NCBI RefSeq assembly: GCF_002844395.1
Contig: NZ_CP025197.1
Location: forward strand, 1,612,001-1,676,000
Source: Acetivibrio saccincola
GTDB taxonomy: Bacteria; Bacillota; Clostridia; Acetivibrionales; Acetivibrionaceae
Direction: 5' to 3'
DNA length: 64,000 nt
The translations under genes were made by a program, and so were the position numbers. The stretch's first letter is position 1. Each line of letters begins with the position of its first letter. Shown one piece after another: positions 29,678-38,227 of the stretch. The notes below the pieces were generated by a model that saw nothing but the letters and a program-made list of their open reading frames with translations, was not told where the DNA came from and ran no database searches.

Positions 29678-30367
29678 TTGCTAAAGGACAGTATTTTAAA
29701 ATATCAGGACCAGCTTCAAAGTATCAAAAAGAAATATGAGAAAAGCAAAAATTATTATTATCAGCAAAAGGGAAAAAAAGAGCAGTTGTCAGAGCAGCGT
29801 TCAAAGCTTGAAAAAATGCTTCAAAGGTGTATTGACAATATAGAGCTTTTGGATAAAGTCAGGATACTTTTAGGTCGGGTTTCGGAATTTGCAAGGGAAC
29901 AAGCCAGGGTTCAGATAGAGTCACTGGTTACAAACTGTCTCCAGTTTATTTTTGATACTAATTTGGAGTTTAGGATTGAAATTAATGAAGTAAGAGGAAG
30001 ACCGGAGGCGGAGTTTTTTGTCATCAGTAATTATACAGGACAGGTTATAAAGACAAAACCTCAGGATGCAAGGGGAGGAGGAGTGGTAGATATTATATCA
30101 TTGGCAATCAGGATTGCCATGCTGGAATGCAGTGTTGATGAAATTAAAGGGCCTGTTATTTTAGATGAGCCTGCAAAGCATGTCAGCGATGAATATATTG
30201 TACAGGTCTCTGAATTTTTAAAACAAGTTGCATTGATGTTTAATAGACAGGTAATAATGGTTACTCATAACAATCATTTGAAAGAAATGGCAGATAATTG
30301 GTATAAAGTTGAAATGGTTGATGGTATAAGTATAGTGAAAACAGAGGATACAGAAGTACATTTTTAG
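29678..30367 (+). CDS. SMC/Rad50-like half ATPase, function unknown
   Basis: 229 residues. The first ~65 are a charged coiled-coil helix (DQLQSIKKKYEKSKNYY, SEQRSKLEKMLQRC). The rest looks like the C-terminal half of an SMC/Rad50 ABC ATPase: a signature-like ARGGGVVDIISLAIRIAML (about 130-148), Walker B and D-loop GPVILDEPAKHVSDEY (about 159-174) and an H-loop VIMVTHNNHLKEM (about 190-202). No Walker A (GxxxxGKS/T) is present anywhere, so it would need a partner supplying it. Probable TTG start 3 bases after folD stops. No recombination neighbours. It could be a recombination accessory protein or the remains of a larger ATPase; conservation next to folD would show that it is real. Confidence 0.65.
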   Translation: MLKDSILKYQDQLQSIKKKYEKSKNYYYQQKGKKEQLSEQRSKLEKMLQRCIDNIELLDKVRILLGRVSEFAREQARVQIESLVTNCLQFIFDTNLEFRIEINEVRGRPEAEFFVISNYTGQVIKTKPQDARGGGVVDIISLAIRIAMLECSVDEIKGPVILDEPAKHVSDEYIVQVSEFLKQVALMFNRQVIMVTHNNHLKEMADNWYKVEMVDGISIVKTEDTEVHF

Positions 30368-30408
30368 AACAAAATGTACAAAATATAAGAGTGTAAGGCA
30401 ATTGATTC

Positions 30409-30437
30409 TTGACATAAAAATTAAAAAAGTTTAAAAT
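30409..30437 (+). promoter_or_regulatory. Sigma-A promoter of rny
   Basis: TTGACA (30409-30414), 17-base spacer, TAAAAT (30432-30437). Leader of about 70 bases to the ribosome site AAGGAGGTG. Confidence 0.75.
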
Positions 30438-30511
30438 GAAAAAGTATGCATGTGTAATTTTTTTTTACACATAAGCTTGTCCATTGAAAACTGAATAAGG
30501 AGGTGTGTGCT

Positions 30512-32077
30512 ATAAATTTTTTTATTGGATTAGGCATTGGCATAGTAATTGCAGTAATTGCTTCAATTATTGCTTCAGGAATAAGTTTTAAAAAAGGAAT
30601 TGAATTCAGGAAGAAAAAAGCAGAGGCCGAAATAGGCAGTGCTGAAGAAGAGGCAAAAAGGATAATCAGCGAAGCTGAAAAAGTAGCTGAAGCCAAAAAA
30701 AGGGAAGTGCTGCTTGAGGCCAAGGAAGAAGTTCATAAAAGCAGGGTTGAACTTGACAGGGAAATAAAGGACAGAAGGAATGAGCTTCAGAGACAAGAGA
30801 GACGTCTGGTTCAAAAAGAAGAGACCTTAGACAGAAAGCTTGACATGATAGAGCAAAAGGAAGAGCATTTAAATAAGAAAACAAAGGAAATTCAAGAACT
30901 GGAAGAAAAGACTCTGGAGCTTCAGAATAAGCAGATTGAAGAGCTGGAGAGAATATCAGGGCTTTCAGTTGATGAAGCTAAAGAAGTCCTTTTGAAAAAA
31001 GTCGAAAGTGAAGTTAGACATGATATGGCCGCTCTTGTCAAGGAGATTGAAAACAAGGCAAAAGATGAAGCAGATGCAAAGGCAAAGGAAATAATTGCCA
31101 TGGCAATTCAAAAGTGTTCTGCCGATCACGTTTCAGAAGTTACTGTTTCTGTTGTTCCGCTACCAAATGATGAAATGAAGGGGAGAATAATAGGTAGGGA
31201 AGGTAGAAATATCAGGACTTTAGAAACACTTACGGGAATTGATCTTATCATTGACGATACGCCAGAGGCAGTTATATTGTCAGGATTTGATCCCATTAAG
31301 AGAGAGGTTGCAAGGATTGCCCTTGAAAAACTCATTCTCGATGGTAGGATACATCCTGCAAGAATTGAAGAAATGGTGGATAAGGCCAAGAAAGAAGTGG
31401 AAAACTCCATCAGGCAGGAAGGAGAAAATGCCACTTTTGAAACTGGGGTACATGGTTTACATCCTGAATTAGTTAAGCTTTTAGGAAAGCTTAAATTTAG
31501 AACCAGTTACGGTCAAAATGTACTGACTCACTCCATTGAGGTGGCTCATTTAGCAGGTATAATGGCCGCTGAGCTTGGAATGGATGTAAACTTAGCAAAG
31601 AGAGCCGGATTACTTCATGATATAGGAAAAGCTGTTGACCATGAAGTGGAAGGTTCCCATGTAACCATTGGAGCTGATTTAGCTAAGAAGTACAGGGAAA
31701 GCCCGGAAGTGGTAAATGCCATTGCATCACATCATGGGGATACAGATGCAACTACTTTAGTAGCTGTTTTAATCCAGGCTGCTGACTCAATTTCAGCAGC
31801 AAGACCTGGCGCAAGAAGGGAGACACTGGAGTCTTATATTAAGAGAGTGGAAAGACTAGAGGAAATAGCCAATTCTCATGAATTAGTTGACAAGTCTTTT
31901 GCTATTCAGGCCGGTAGGGAAGTACGAATAATGGTTAAAGCAGATGAGGTTACTGACCAGGGAATTCCTTTACTTGCAAGAGAAATAGTTGAAAAGATTG
32001 AACAAGAACTTGACTATCCAGGTCAAATAAAAGTAAATGTTATAAGAGAAACCAGACACATTGAGTATGCTAAATAA
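30512..32077 (+). CDS. rny: Ribonuclease Y
   Basis: Membrane-anchored endoribonuclease that starts mRNA decay. Domains: one N-terminal helix ([17 protein letters not shown]), a long coiled coil (about 25-200), a KH domain ([24 protein letters not shown] in pieces, about 215-275) and the HD domain with [17 protein letters not shown] (about 367) and ASHHGD. It ends HIEYAK, as in the Bacillus protein. Start: the only upstream in-frame start, GTG 30503, lies inside the ribosome site AAGGAGGTG; the codon at the right distance (8 bases) is ATA at 30512. I therefore suggest an AUA start, which is rare. ymdB follows, the normal partner. Confidence 0.93.
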   Translation: MNFFIGLGIGIVIAVIASIIASGISFKKGIEFRKKKAEAEIGSAEEEAKRIISEAEKVAEAKKREVLLEAKEEVHKSRVELDREIKDRRNELQRQERRLVQKEETLDRKLDMIEQKEEHLNKKTKEIQELEEKTLELQNKQIEELERISGLSVDEAKEVLLKKVESEVRHDMAALVKEIENKAKDEADAKAKEIIAMAIQKCSADHVSEVTVSVVPLPNDEMKGRIIGREGRNIRTLETLTGIDLIIDDTPEAVILSGFDPIKREVARIALEKLILDGRIHPARIEEMVDKAKKEVENSIRQEGENATFETGVHGLHPELVKLLGKLKFRTSYGQNVLTHSIEVAHLAGIMAAELGMDVNLAKRAGLLHDIGKAVDHEVEGSHVTIGADLAKKYRESPEVVNAIASHHGDTDATTLVAVLIQAADSISAARPGARRETLESYIKRVERLEEIANSHELVDKSFAIQAGREVRIMVKADEVTDQGIPLLAREIVEKIEQELDYPGQIKVNVIRETRHIEYAK

Positions 32078-32098
32078 ATAGGTTATAATTAGTAAAAT

Positions 32099-32135
32099 AA
32101 AATTTTAGGTGGAGTTTTACTCCACCTAAAATTTT
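32099..32135. terminator. Perfect hairpin terminator after rny
   Basis: Seventeen-base arms beginning AAAATTTTAGGTGGAGT with its exact complement, a three-base loop. Symmetric, so it can act on both strands. It separates rny from ymdB, which is therefore probably read partly from its own start. Confidence 0.85.
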
Positions 32136-32253
32136 AAAAATAATTAGCATAAGAAAATCAAGTATTTGGAAGTGTGCAAAAATAAATCCAGGAGTATTAA
32201 AAAAATAAATCAGGGAGGAAATGCGGTTTAAGCGTAGAAATGGAGGATGTACA

Positions 32254-33027
32254 TTGAACATACTGTTTATTGGAGATATTTTTGGAAATCCAGGCAGAAA
32301 AGTGACAAAAGAAATGATTAGGAGGCTAAAAAAAGAAAGAGAGATAGATTTTTTCTTTGCCAACGGTGAAAATGCAGCAGGGGGCAGCGGGATTACATAC
32401 GTTGTTGCCCAGGAATTATATAGCGCTGGAATTGACGGCATAACACTAGGGAATCATACATGGTCCAAAAAAGAAATTGTAAACTTTATTTCCACAGATA
32501 AATGTATGGTAAGACCGGCTAATTACCCGCCGGAACTTCCAGGCAGCGGTTCTACAATAATAAAGGGCAAGGTAGGGCTGCTTAACCTTATGGGAAGGGT
32601 ATATATGAACAGCATAGATTGTCCTTTTAAAGCAGCTGAGAGGGAAATTGCCCATTTAAAAGAATCCGTTAAAGTTATTGTTGTAGATATGCATGCGGAG
32701 GCAACTTCAGAAAAATATGCCCTTGGATGGTTTTTGGATGGAAAAGTAAGTTGCGTTTTGGGTACTCATACCCATGTTCAAACTGCAGATGAAAAAATAT
32801 TGCCATCAGGAACAGGTTATATTACCGATGTTGGAATGACAGGACCTTATGAAGGGGTCATTGGAGTAAAAAAAGATACAATTATAGATAAATTCATAAC
32901 ACATATGCCGGCAAGGTTTGAAGTGGCACAAGGAAAAGTACAGTTTAATGCTGTATATCTTGAAATTGATGACAATACGGGTAAAACCCTTAATATAGAG
33001 AGGATTTTCAAAGTTTTAGAAGTGTGA
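32254..33027 (+). CDS. ymdB: YmdB-type metallophosphoesterase
   Basis: Calcineurin-like phosphoesterase of the TIGR00282 family. In Bacillus YmdB hydrolyses cyclic nucleotides and affects biofilm and motility choice, and is encoded with rny as here. 257 residues from NILFIGDIFGNPGRK; metal ligands in GDIFGNPGR, NGENAAGG, TLGNHTWSKKE, VDMHAEATSEK and LGTHTHVQTAD. The frame extends to ATG 32221, but TTG 32254 has GGAGG 7 bases upstream and gives the family's normal start. Confidence 0.92.
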   Translation: MNILFIGDIFGNPGRKVTKEMIRRLKKEREIDFFFANGENAAGGSGITYVVAQELYSAGIDGITLGNHTWSKKEIVNFISTDKCMVRPANYPPELPGSGSTIIKGKVGLLNLMGRVYMNSIDCPFKAAEREIAHLKESVKVIVVDMHAEATSEKYALGWFLDGKVSCVLGTHTHVQTADEKILPSGTGYITDVGMTGPYEGVIGVKKDTIIDKFITHMPARFEVAQGKVQFNAVYLEIDDNTGKTLNIERIFKVLEV

Positions 33028-33037
33028 CATAGTAAAA

Positions 33038-33066
33038 AGAGGATTTTTAAAGTTTTTGTAGAATAT
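33038..33066 (+). promoter_or_regulatory. Sigma-H promoter of spoVS
   Basis: AGAGGATTT (33038-33046), 11-base spacer, GTAGAATAT (33058-33066). This matches the sigma-H consensus RNAGGAWWW - N11-12 - RNNGAATWW at every position. spoVS is a known sigma-H gene in Bacillus. Confidence 0.75.
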
Positions 33067-33166
33067 TAATATTATATAGTAATAAATTATGCACTTATTG
33101 CCAGCATGTCAACAAACTTTGTGAATGTGCAATTATCCGTAAACCAAAAAAGGGGGTAGAAGAACC

Positions 33167-33430
33167 ATGAGCATCTTAAAAGTTTCAGCAAAATCCAGTC
33201 CAAACTCTATAGCAGGAGCGTTAACAGGATTCATCAAAGAAGAGGGAACAGCTGAGATTCAAGCAGTTGGAGCAGGAGCATTAAACCAAGCGATAAAAGC
33301 AATCGCCATAGCAAGAGGTTTTGTTGCCCCACTTGGAATTGAGCTGGTTTGTATTCCGGCCTTCACAGAAGTTGAGATTGATGGACAGGAGAAGACCGCA
33401 ATAAGGCTTATTGTTGAGCCGAGGAAATAG
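33167..33430 (+). CDS. spoVS: Stage V sporulation protein S
   Basis: Small Alba-like protein needed for normal sporulation and for spore coat and core development. 87 residues, MSILKVSAKSSPNSIAGAL ... AIAIARGFVAPLGIELVCIP ... AIRLIVEPRK; nearly invariant across endospore formers. Strong ribosome site (AGGGGGT). Its codon use is noticeably richer in preferred codons than its neighbours, as expected for an abundant protein. Promoter of sigma-H type upstream, strong terminator downstream; monocistronic. Confidence 0.98.
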   Translation: MSILKVSAKSSPNSIAGALTGFIKEEGTAEIQAVGAGALNQAIKAIAIARGFVAPLGIELVCIPAFTEVEIDGQEKTAIRLIVEPRK

Positions 33431-33444
33431 TCAGACGTAAACTT

Positions 33445-33496
33445 AAAAGACCAAACCTGGAGATTATCATTAAAATCTTTAGGTTTGGTCTTTTTT
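33445..33496 (+). terminator. Terminator after spoVS
   Basis: AAAAGACCAAACCT pairs with AGGTTTGGTCTTTT, ending in TTTTTT. Confidence 0.9.
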
Positions 33497-33692
33497 ATGC
33501 TTAAAAACTGATAATAAAAGTCGGCAATTTAATAAGAGGCTGGCAAATGCAGAAGATTTAAAAAAATAGTCATTGACCTTGGAGAAATAATAAGTTAGAT
33601 TAGTAAATAGCAGATAAAAGACAAATGGTATATTCAGGAACTTTAAAACAATGTAATTATAAATGAGGTAACTATACCGGCAGAGGAAAGGA

Positions 33693-34871
33693 TTGAATTT
33701 TGTGAGAATAAGGGGATTTACATTTGTATTTTTAATGGTTTTATGTTTTGTTTTTTTCTTTTTAAATTCCGCTGTCTTTGCAGAAGAAGTGGGGGAAATA
33801 ATGCAAGAAGAAGATAAACTGCCAAAACAAGTGCGGGCAGTGGTTTTAAACGCATATCAGGTGGAAAATGAGGAAAAGGAGTATTCAGGTGGGATTTTAG
33901 AAATAAAAACCCAGATGCTAGAAGTAAAAATACTCAAAGGTCCTCATAAAGGTAAAATTATAAAGGCTCAGAACTCACTAAATAGTTTTAATGATGCATA
34001 TAATATAACAATTTCACGAGGACAAGAGGTTTTTGTTTATATTAATGAGGCGGAAGACGGTTCTATAGAAAGTGCTTATGTTGCTGAAATAGTCAGGGAT
34101 AAGTATATTTTATACCTTCTAATGGCTTTTATATTGTCAATGCTTGTAGTTGGCAGAATGAAAGGGTTTAAAGCACTGATTTCCCTTGCCATTACTTGTA
34201 TTGCAGTTATTTATATTATGCTTCCCTTACTTTTAAAAGGTTATAATCCTATAATTGTTTCTGTGCCTGTATGCGTAGGAGTTATAGTTATAACCCTTTT
34301 ACTGGTAAGCGGTTTTAATAAAAAATCCTTTGCTGCAATTATTGGTACAGCAGGGGGAGTTATCATTGCAGGTGTAATTGCCCTTTTAATGGGGTATTTT
34401 ACAAATATGACGGGACTGGGAAGTGAAGAGGCTCAAATGCTTCAATTTACACCGTTAGATATAAAATTTAATTTTAAAGGGCTTCTCTTTGCAGGGATTT
34501 TAATAGGTGCTATGGGAGCCATTATGGACGTTGGTATTTCAATTGCCTCTTCTTTAACAGAGATAGCTGCAGCAAAAGAAGATATAAGTACAAAGGATTT
34601 GATAAAATCAGGTATGAATGTGGGGCGGGACATATTAGGCTCTATGTCAAATACCTTGATTTTAGCATATACAAGCGCATCAATTCCTCTTTTATTACTT
34701 GCTATGGCATACAAGGTTTCATTTATTGAGATGGTAAACTGGGAAGTTGTAGCAAGTGAGATAGTGAGGGCTTTATCAAGCAGTATAGGATTGGTGATAA
34801 CTGTGCCCCTTACTGCAGTTGCGGCGGCAACTCTTTTAAATAAAAAGAATGCTGAATTTGATGAGGATTAA
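33693..34871 (+). CDS. YibE/F-family membrane protein
   Basis: 392 residues. An N-terminal signal-like segment (FTFVFLMVLCFVFFFL, ending near AVFAEE) leads to an extracellular beta-rich part (about 30-135, VENEEKEYSGGILEI, NSFNDAYNITISRGQEVFVYI) and then about seven membrane helices with MRMKG-like VVGRMKGFKAL, GVIVITLLLVSGFNKKSF and GAMGAIMDVGISIASSLTEI, the YibE/F signatures. Function is unknown. TTG start with AGAGGA 7 bases upstream. larE follows by 26 bases, so they are probably co-transcribed. Confidence 0.85.
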   Translation: MNFVRIRGFTFVFLMVLCFVFFFLNSAVFAEEVGEIMQEEDKLPKQVRAVVLNAYQVENEEKEYSGGILEIKTQMLEVKILKGPHKGKIIKAQNSLNSFNDAYNITISRGQEVFVYINEAEDGSIESAYVAEIVRDKYILYLLMAFILSMLVVGRMKGFKALISLAITCIAVIYIMLPLLLKGYNPIIVSVPVCVGVIVITLLLVSGFNKKSFAAIIGTAGGVIIAGVIALLMGYFTNMTGLGSEEAQMLQFTPLDIKFNFKGLLFAGILIGAMGAIMDVGISIASSLTEIAAAKEDISTKDLIKSGMNVGRDILGSMSNTLILAYTSASIPLLLLAMAYKVSFIEMVNWEVVASEIVRALSSSIGLVITVPLTAVAAATLLNKKNAEFDED

Positions 34872-34897
34872 TAAAATTAATTAAAAAGCAGGTGATA

Positions 34898-35719
34898 ATG
34901 ATGGAAATCCGGGAAAAACTAAATAGATTAAAAGAAATATTAAAAGATATGGAAAAAGTGGCGGTAGCCTTTTCAGGAGGGGTGGACAGTACTTTTTTAC
35001 TGAAGGTTGCCCATGATGTATTAGGGGATGGTGCTGTTGCTATAACAGCCAGGTCTTTAAGTTTTCCTGAAAGGGAATACCGGGAAACTGTAGAGTTTAC
35101 AAAGAAGCATGGAATAAAGCATATAGTAATAGATTCTAAAGAGCTTGAAAAAGAAGAAGTTTATAATAATTCCGTTGACAGGTGCTATTATTGCAAATAT
35201 GAAACTTTTTCTAAAATGTTTGAAGTTTTAAAACTTAAAAACATTAAATATCTTTTGGAAGGTTCAAATGTAGATGATTTATCAGATTACAGGCCGGGAC
35301 TTAGGGCAATAGAAGAACTTAAAGTATTAAGTCCTTTAAAAATGGCTGGATTTAAGAAAGATGATATAAGGGAATTGTCAAGGGAGATGAATTTACCAAC
35401 ATGGGATAAGCCTTCCTTTGCCTGCCTGTCTTCAAGGTTTCCCTATGGTCATAAAATAACGGCTGAAAAGCTGAAAATGGTGGAGGAGGCAGAGGAATAT
35501 CTGTTAGATTTAGGCTTCAGGCAGGTAAGAGTAAGGCATCATGGTGATATAGCCCGCATTGAGGTGGCTCCAAATGAAAGACTGAAACTTTTAAATGAAA
35601 AATTAATGGACGACATATCAGATAAATTTAGCAAAATCGGTTTTATATATACAGCTCTGGATTTAAAAGGATATAGAACAGGCAGCATGAACCAAACTTT
35701 GGATTTAAAAAGTAAATGA
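34898..35719 (+). CDS. larE: LarE-type ATP-dependent sulfur transferase
   Basis: Adenylates and then sulfurates the nickel-pincer precursor of lactate racemase; the sulfur is taken from a protein cysteine. About 273 residues: PP-loop AVAFSGGVDSTFLLKVA (about 24-40), RCYYCKYETF, LLEGSNVDDLSDYRPG and the cysteine motif in KPSFACLSSRFPYGHKI, matching the sacrificial cysteine type. Ribosome site AGGTG just before two ATGs (34898, 34901). larA, larB and larC are not in this window, so the protein may serve another LarA-like racemase or another sulfur step. Family certain, exact substrate not. Confidence 0.88.
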   Translation: MMEIREKLNRLKEILKDMEKVAVAFSGGVDSTFLLKVAHDVLGDGAVAITARSLSFPEREYRETVEFTKKHGIKHIVIDSKELEKEEVYNNSVDRCYYCKYETFSKMFEVLKLKNIKYLLEGSNVDDLSDYRPGLRAIEELKVLSPLKMAGFKKDDIRELSREMNLPTWDKPSFACLSSRFPYGHKITAEKLKMVEEAEEYLLDLGFRQVRVRHHGDIARIEVAPNERLKLLNEKLMDDISDKFSKIGFIYTALDLKGYRTGSMNQTLDLKSK

Positions 35720-35909
35720 TTTATTTCATTATGTAAATTTTTTTCTCCATAAACCTCCTAAAGTGTAACCTTTTTAATAATACCTAATATAATGATAGTG
35801 TAGATGATTATATCAATAGAACTCAAAGATTAGCACAGATAAAAAAATGGATAAATTACAGAAGGTATGAGGAATTTTTTGAGGTATTATGTAAAAAGGA
35901 GGTTTTTTT

Positions 35910-36671
35910 ATGTCTAGCGAACGTGGTCCTAGAATTGAAGCTGGTCAGATTTTAAATCCAAGTTGTTTCCCACCACCTAATGAGCTGGTATGTATACAAG
36001 TTCCAAAAGTATTTGACCAGGTTGCATTGAGAGATTGCATTACCAGGACAGTTGTCCTTAAAAAAGGCGGTGATGTATGTCATCCGTCATTTACCTTTGA
36101 AGGAGCTACTGATTTTACAATTGTTGAAGTCAAAGTTATATCAAAAACAGATTCACTTACAAAACCAGGCTATAAAAAACTAAAGCTGTTTGTTAAAATA
36201 AGATATACAATTCACTATTCTGACGGTTCAGAACAATTAGAACAGGTTGATGAAGCTGCTTTTAACCTGACAGTAAATGAGATTTACTGTCCAAATTGCA
36301 TATCCCAGTCAGGGTCTGCAAAAACATGTGACAATTTCTGGGATGATGGCAGGAAGAAGAAAAAACGTGAAGCAGAAGGTTCCATCATAAAAGTAGAAGC
36401 ATTAGCAGAAGCTTTTAACGATATGCTTAACCAGGCTACAGGAATGTTAACCATTGATATAGGAGTATTCTTTATTGTTAAATGTGAATGTGTTGTACAA
36501 TTATTAATACCTTCATACGGATATTGCCCAGTGCCTCCGGAACAGAATGTAACCCATTCTCAAAACTGCAAGACATTTGTTGACAGAAAGAAAACACCAT
36601 TTCCTACTAGATTTTTCCCAGAACAAAAATGGAATCCATTAGACCAAAAGAGGGAGTATTCAGAAGACTAA
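35910..36671 (+). CDS. Cysteine-containing protein of unknown function, possible coat protein
   Basis: 253 residues, no signal peptide or membrane segment. The first ~130 residues form an apparent beta-rich domain (LVCIQVPKVFDQVALRDC, FTIVEVKVISKTDS, KLKLFVKIRYTIHYSDGSEQ) whose rhythm resembles DUF3794/SipL-type spore coat domains. Then a cysteine pair (YCPNC), a basic turn (RKKKKRE) and a second beta-rich segment (MLTIDIGVFFIVKCECVVQLLIPSYGYCPVP). Ten cysteines in all, suggesting crosslinking or metal binding. Strong ribosome site (AAGGAGG). Precedes the DUF3343 gene by 15 bases. The coat assignment is inference from composition and from the coat cluster 0.5 kb away. Confidence 0.6.
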   Translation: MSSERGPRIEAGQILNPSCFPPPNELVCIQVPKVFDQVALRDCITRTVVLKKGGDVCHPSFTFEGATDFTIVEVKVISKTDSLTKPGYKKLKLFVKIRYTIHYSDGSEQLEQVDEAAFNLTVNEIYCPNCISQSGSAKTCDNFWDDGRKKKKREAEGSIIKVEALAEAFNDMLNQATGMLTIDIGVFFIVKCECVVQLLIPSYGYCPVPPEQNVTHSQNCKTFVDRKKTPFPTRFFPEQKWNPLDQKREYSED

Positions 36672-36686
36672 ATCCGGGGTGAGTTT

Positions 36687-36950
36687 ATGGAATACTATTA
36701 TGCAGGTGTAGAAATAAGGTCTCATGCTTTTATACTTGAGAGGAGACTGAAGGATGAAGGTATAAAGTGTGAAATAACTTACATGCCCCGGGAGTTAATG
36801 ACAGACCTTTGTAATCTGGGAGTTAGATTTCAACATGAAAATCTTAGAAAAGCAATTGATATAATAAGACACTTAGGATTGCCAGGATGTAAATTATACA
36901 AAGAAGTAGTAACACCTGACAGGTTATATTACTATGATATTCATGTATAG
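36687..36950 (+). CDS. DUF3343-like small protein
   Basis: 87 residues. Shape of DUF3343 proteins: an N-terminal strand then a helix with EIRSHAFILERRLKDEGIKCEITYMPRELMTDLCNLGVRF, the usual family core (helix, P-R-x-x, C-x-x-G/LG). DUF3343 proteins are small and of uncertain function, often linked to thiol or sulfur chemistry. In the same transcript as the preceding cysteine-containing protein. Confidence 0.65.
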   Translation: MEYYYAGVEIRSHAFILERRLKDEGIKCEITYMPRELMTDLCNLGVRFQHENLRKAIDIIRHLGLPGCKLYKEVVTPDRLYYYDIHV

Positions 36951-36980
36951 GTTTTAAAAACACCCCTATGTACCCCCACA

Positions 36981-37034
36981 AAGGGCTGTGATTTAAAGGC
37001 AGCTTAAAATCTCCTTTTCACAGCTCCTTTTTTT
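36981..37034 (+). terminator. Terminator after the DUF3343 gene
   Basis: GGGCTGTGA pairs with TCACAGCTCC across a 26-base loop, followed by TTTTTTT. Confidence 0.7.
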
Positions 37035-37105
37035 GCTTTTTATATATTTAGTTAATAGACTTAGATATAAAAATCCATATAAAATTTAAAAGGAATAAGA
37101 TATAC

Positions 37106-37160
37106 AAAAATTCCCTGAACTATCTTATATAATTTATTTTATAAGTTCAGGGAATTTTTT
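37106..37160. terminator. Bidirectional terminator
   Basis: AAAAATTCCCTGAAC pairs with GTTCAGGGAATTTTT, with inner TTATA/TATAA pairing. It lies between the plus-strand DUF3343 gene and the minus-strand coat cluster and can serve both. Confidence 0.85.
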
Positions 37161-37213
37161 ATTATATAAAAAATTTACCACCTAATATTTATTTACCTAT
37201 GGTAAAAAAATAT

Positions 37214-38179
37214 TTATTTACTTTTAGAAAAATATCCTTTGTACCAGTGAATGGTGTCTATGAGTCCGTCTGTTAGTGAGAATTTTGTGCCCCAGTTTAA
37301 ATTGTTTTTTAATTTGTAACTGTTTAAAACACAGCGGCTTATGTTTTCAGCTTTTGTTTTGTCATATGGTTTTCCTGAAAGCCTTAAAAGTTCCTGGGCT
37401 ATTTCATAGTCTGAAAGCTCATATCCGGAACCTATATTGTAAATTTCACCCACTTTTCCATAAAACAATATTCTTATTAAAGCTACACAATTATCTAAAA
37501 CATGAATCCATTCCCTTCTTACAGAAGCATCCTTTTTAATAGGAATTTCCGTGTTATTTAAAATATTATAAATACAAGACGGAATAAATTCATTTATATT
37601 TTGGAAAGGTCCATAGTTTTGGCAGCTTCTTGCTATTATTGCTGGAAAACCATAGGAGTCATAAGAGGATTTTACAATGAGGTCAGCACTGGCCTTTGAT
37701 GCTGCATAAGGATTTTGGGGGGATATGTTAGAATCCTCTATAAAAAATACACCATCATTGTAAGTACTTCCATATACCTGATAGGTAGATGGCTGGATAA
37801 AAAGTTTTCCTTTAAAATTCTGTTTGCTCCAAAAATATCTGGCGCTCTCTAATAGGGTGAGGGTGCCAAGTACATTGGTTTGTGAAAATGCAATAGGATT
37901 TGCAAGGCTTTTGTTGACGTTTGTTTCTGCAGCAAAATTAATTATTACATCTGGTCTGTGTCTTTTTATTACATAGTTAACAAGCTCTTGATTACAAATG
38001 CTCCCATTTACAAAATGATATCTTGGCGACCTTTCTAGTTCTTTAAGATTGTTAAGATTAGATGAAGGACCAAGATTATCCATATTTATAATAAGAAAAT
38101 TTTTATTCCTGCGAATAAAAAATTTTATAAAATTGCTGCCTATAAAGCCTGCGCCTCCTGTTACAAGCAAAACTCTCAT
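37214..38179 (-). CDS. RmlB-like NAD-dependent sugar-nucleotide enzyme, altered active site
   Basis: Short-chain dehydrogenase/reductase of the extended type, 321 residues. Rossmann motif VTGGAGFIGSNF, the active-site pair Y158-x3-K162 (NPYAASK), FAAETNVNKSL, RSCQNYGPFQ and VRREWIHVLDNC all align with dTDP-glucose 4,6-dehydratase. But the RmlB catalytic string STDEVYG reads STYQVYG (131-137): Asp and Glu, needed for water elimination, are Tyr and Gln. So it is more likely an epimerase or reductase acting on a spore-coat sugar nucleotide. Last gene of the minus-strand coat cluster. ATG 38179 is preferred to a GTG nine bases upstream, which is too close to AAGGA. Confidence 0.8.
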   Translation of the reverse strand: MRVLLVTGGAGFIGSNFIKFFIRRNKNFLIINMDNLGPSSNLNNLKELERSPRYHFVNGSICNQELVNYVIKRHRPDVIINFAAETNVNKSLANPIAFSQTNVLGTLTLLESARYFWSKQNFKGKLFIQPSTYQVYGSTYNDGVFFIEDSNISPQNPYAASKASADLIVKSSYDSYGFPAIIARSCQNYGPFQNINEFIPSCIYNILNNTEIPIKKDASVRREWIHVLDNCVALIRILFYGKVGEIYNIGSGYELSDYEIAQELLRLSGKPYDKTKAENISRCVLNSYKLKNNLNWGTKFSLTDGLIDTIHWYKGYFSKSK

Positions 38180-38227
38180 TTTAACCACATCCTTTAAGAT
38201 AAGTGCATAAAGTTTATTCCCTATGTA

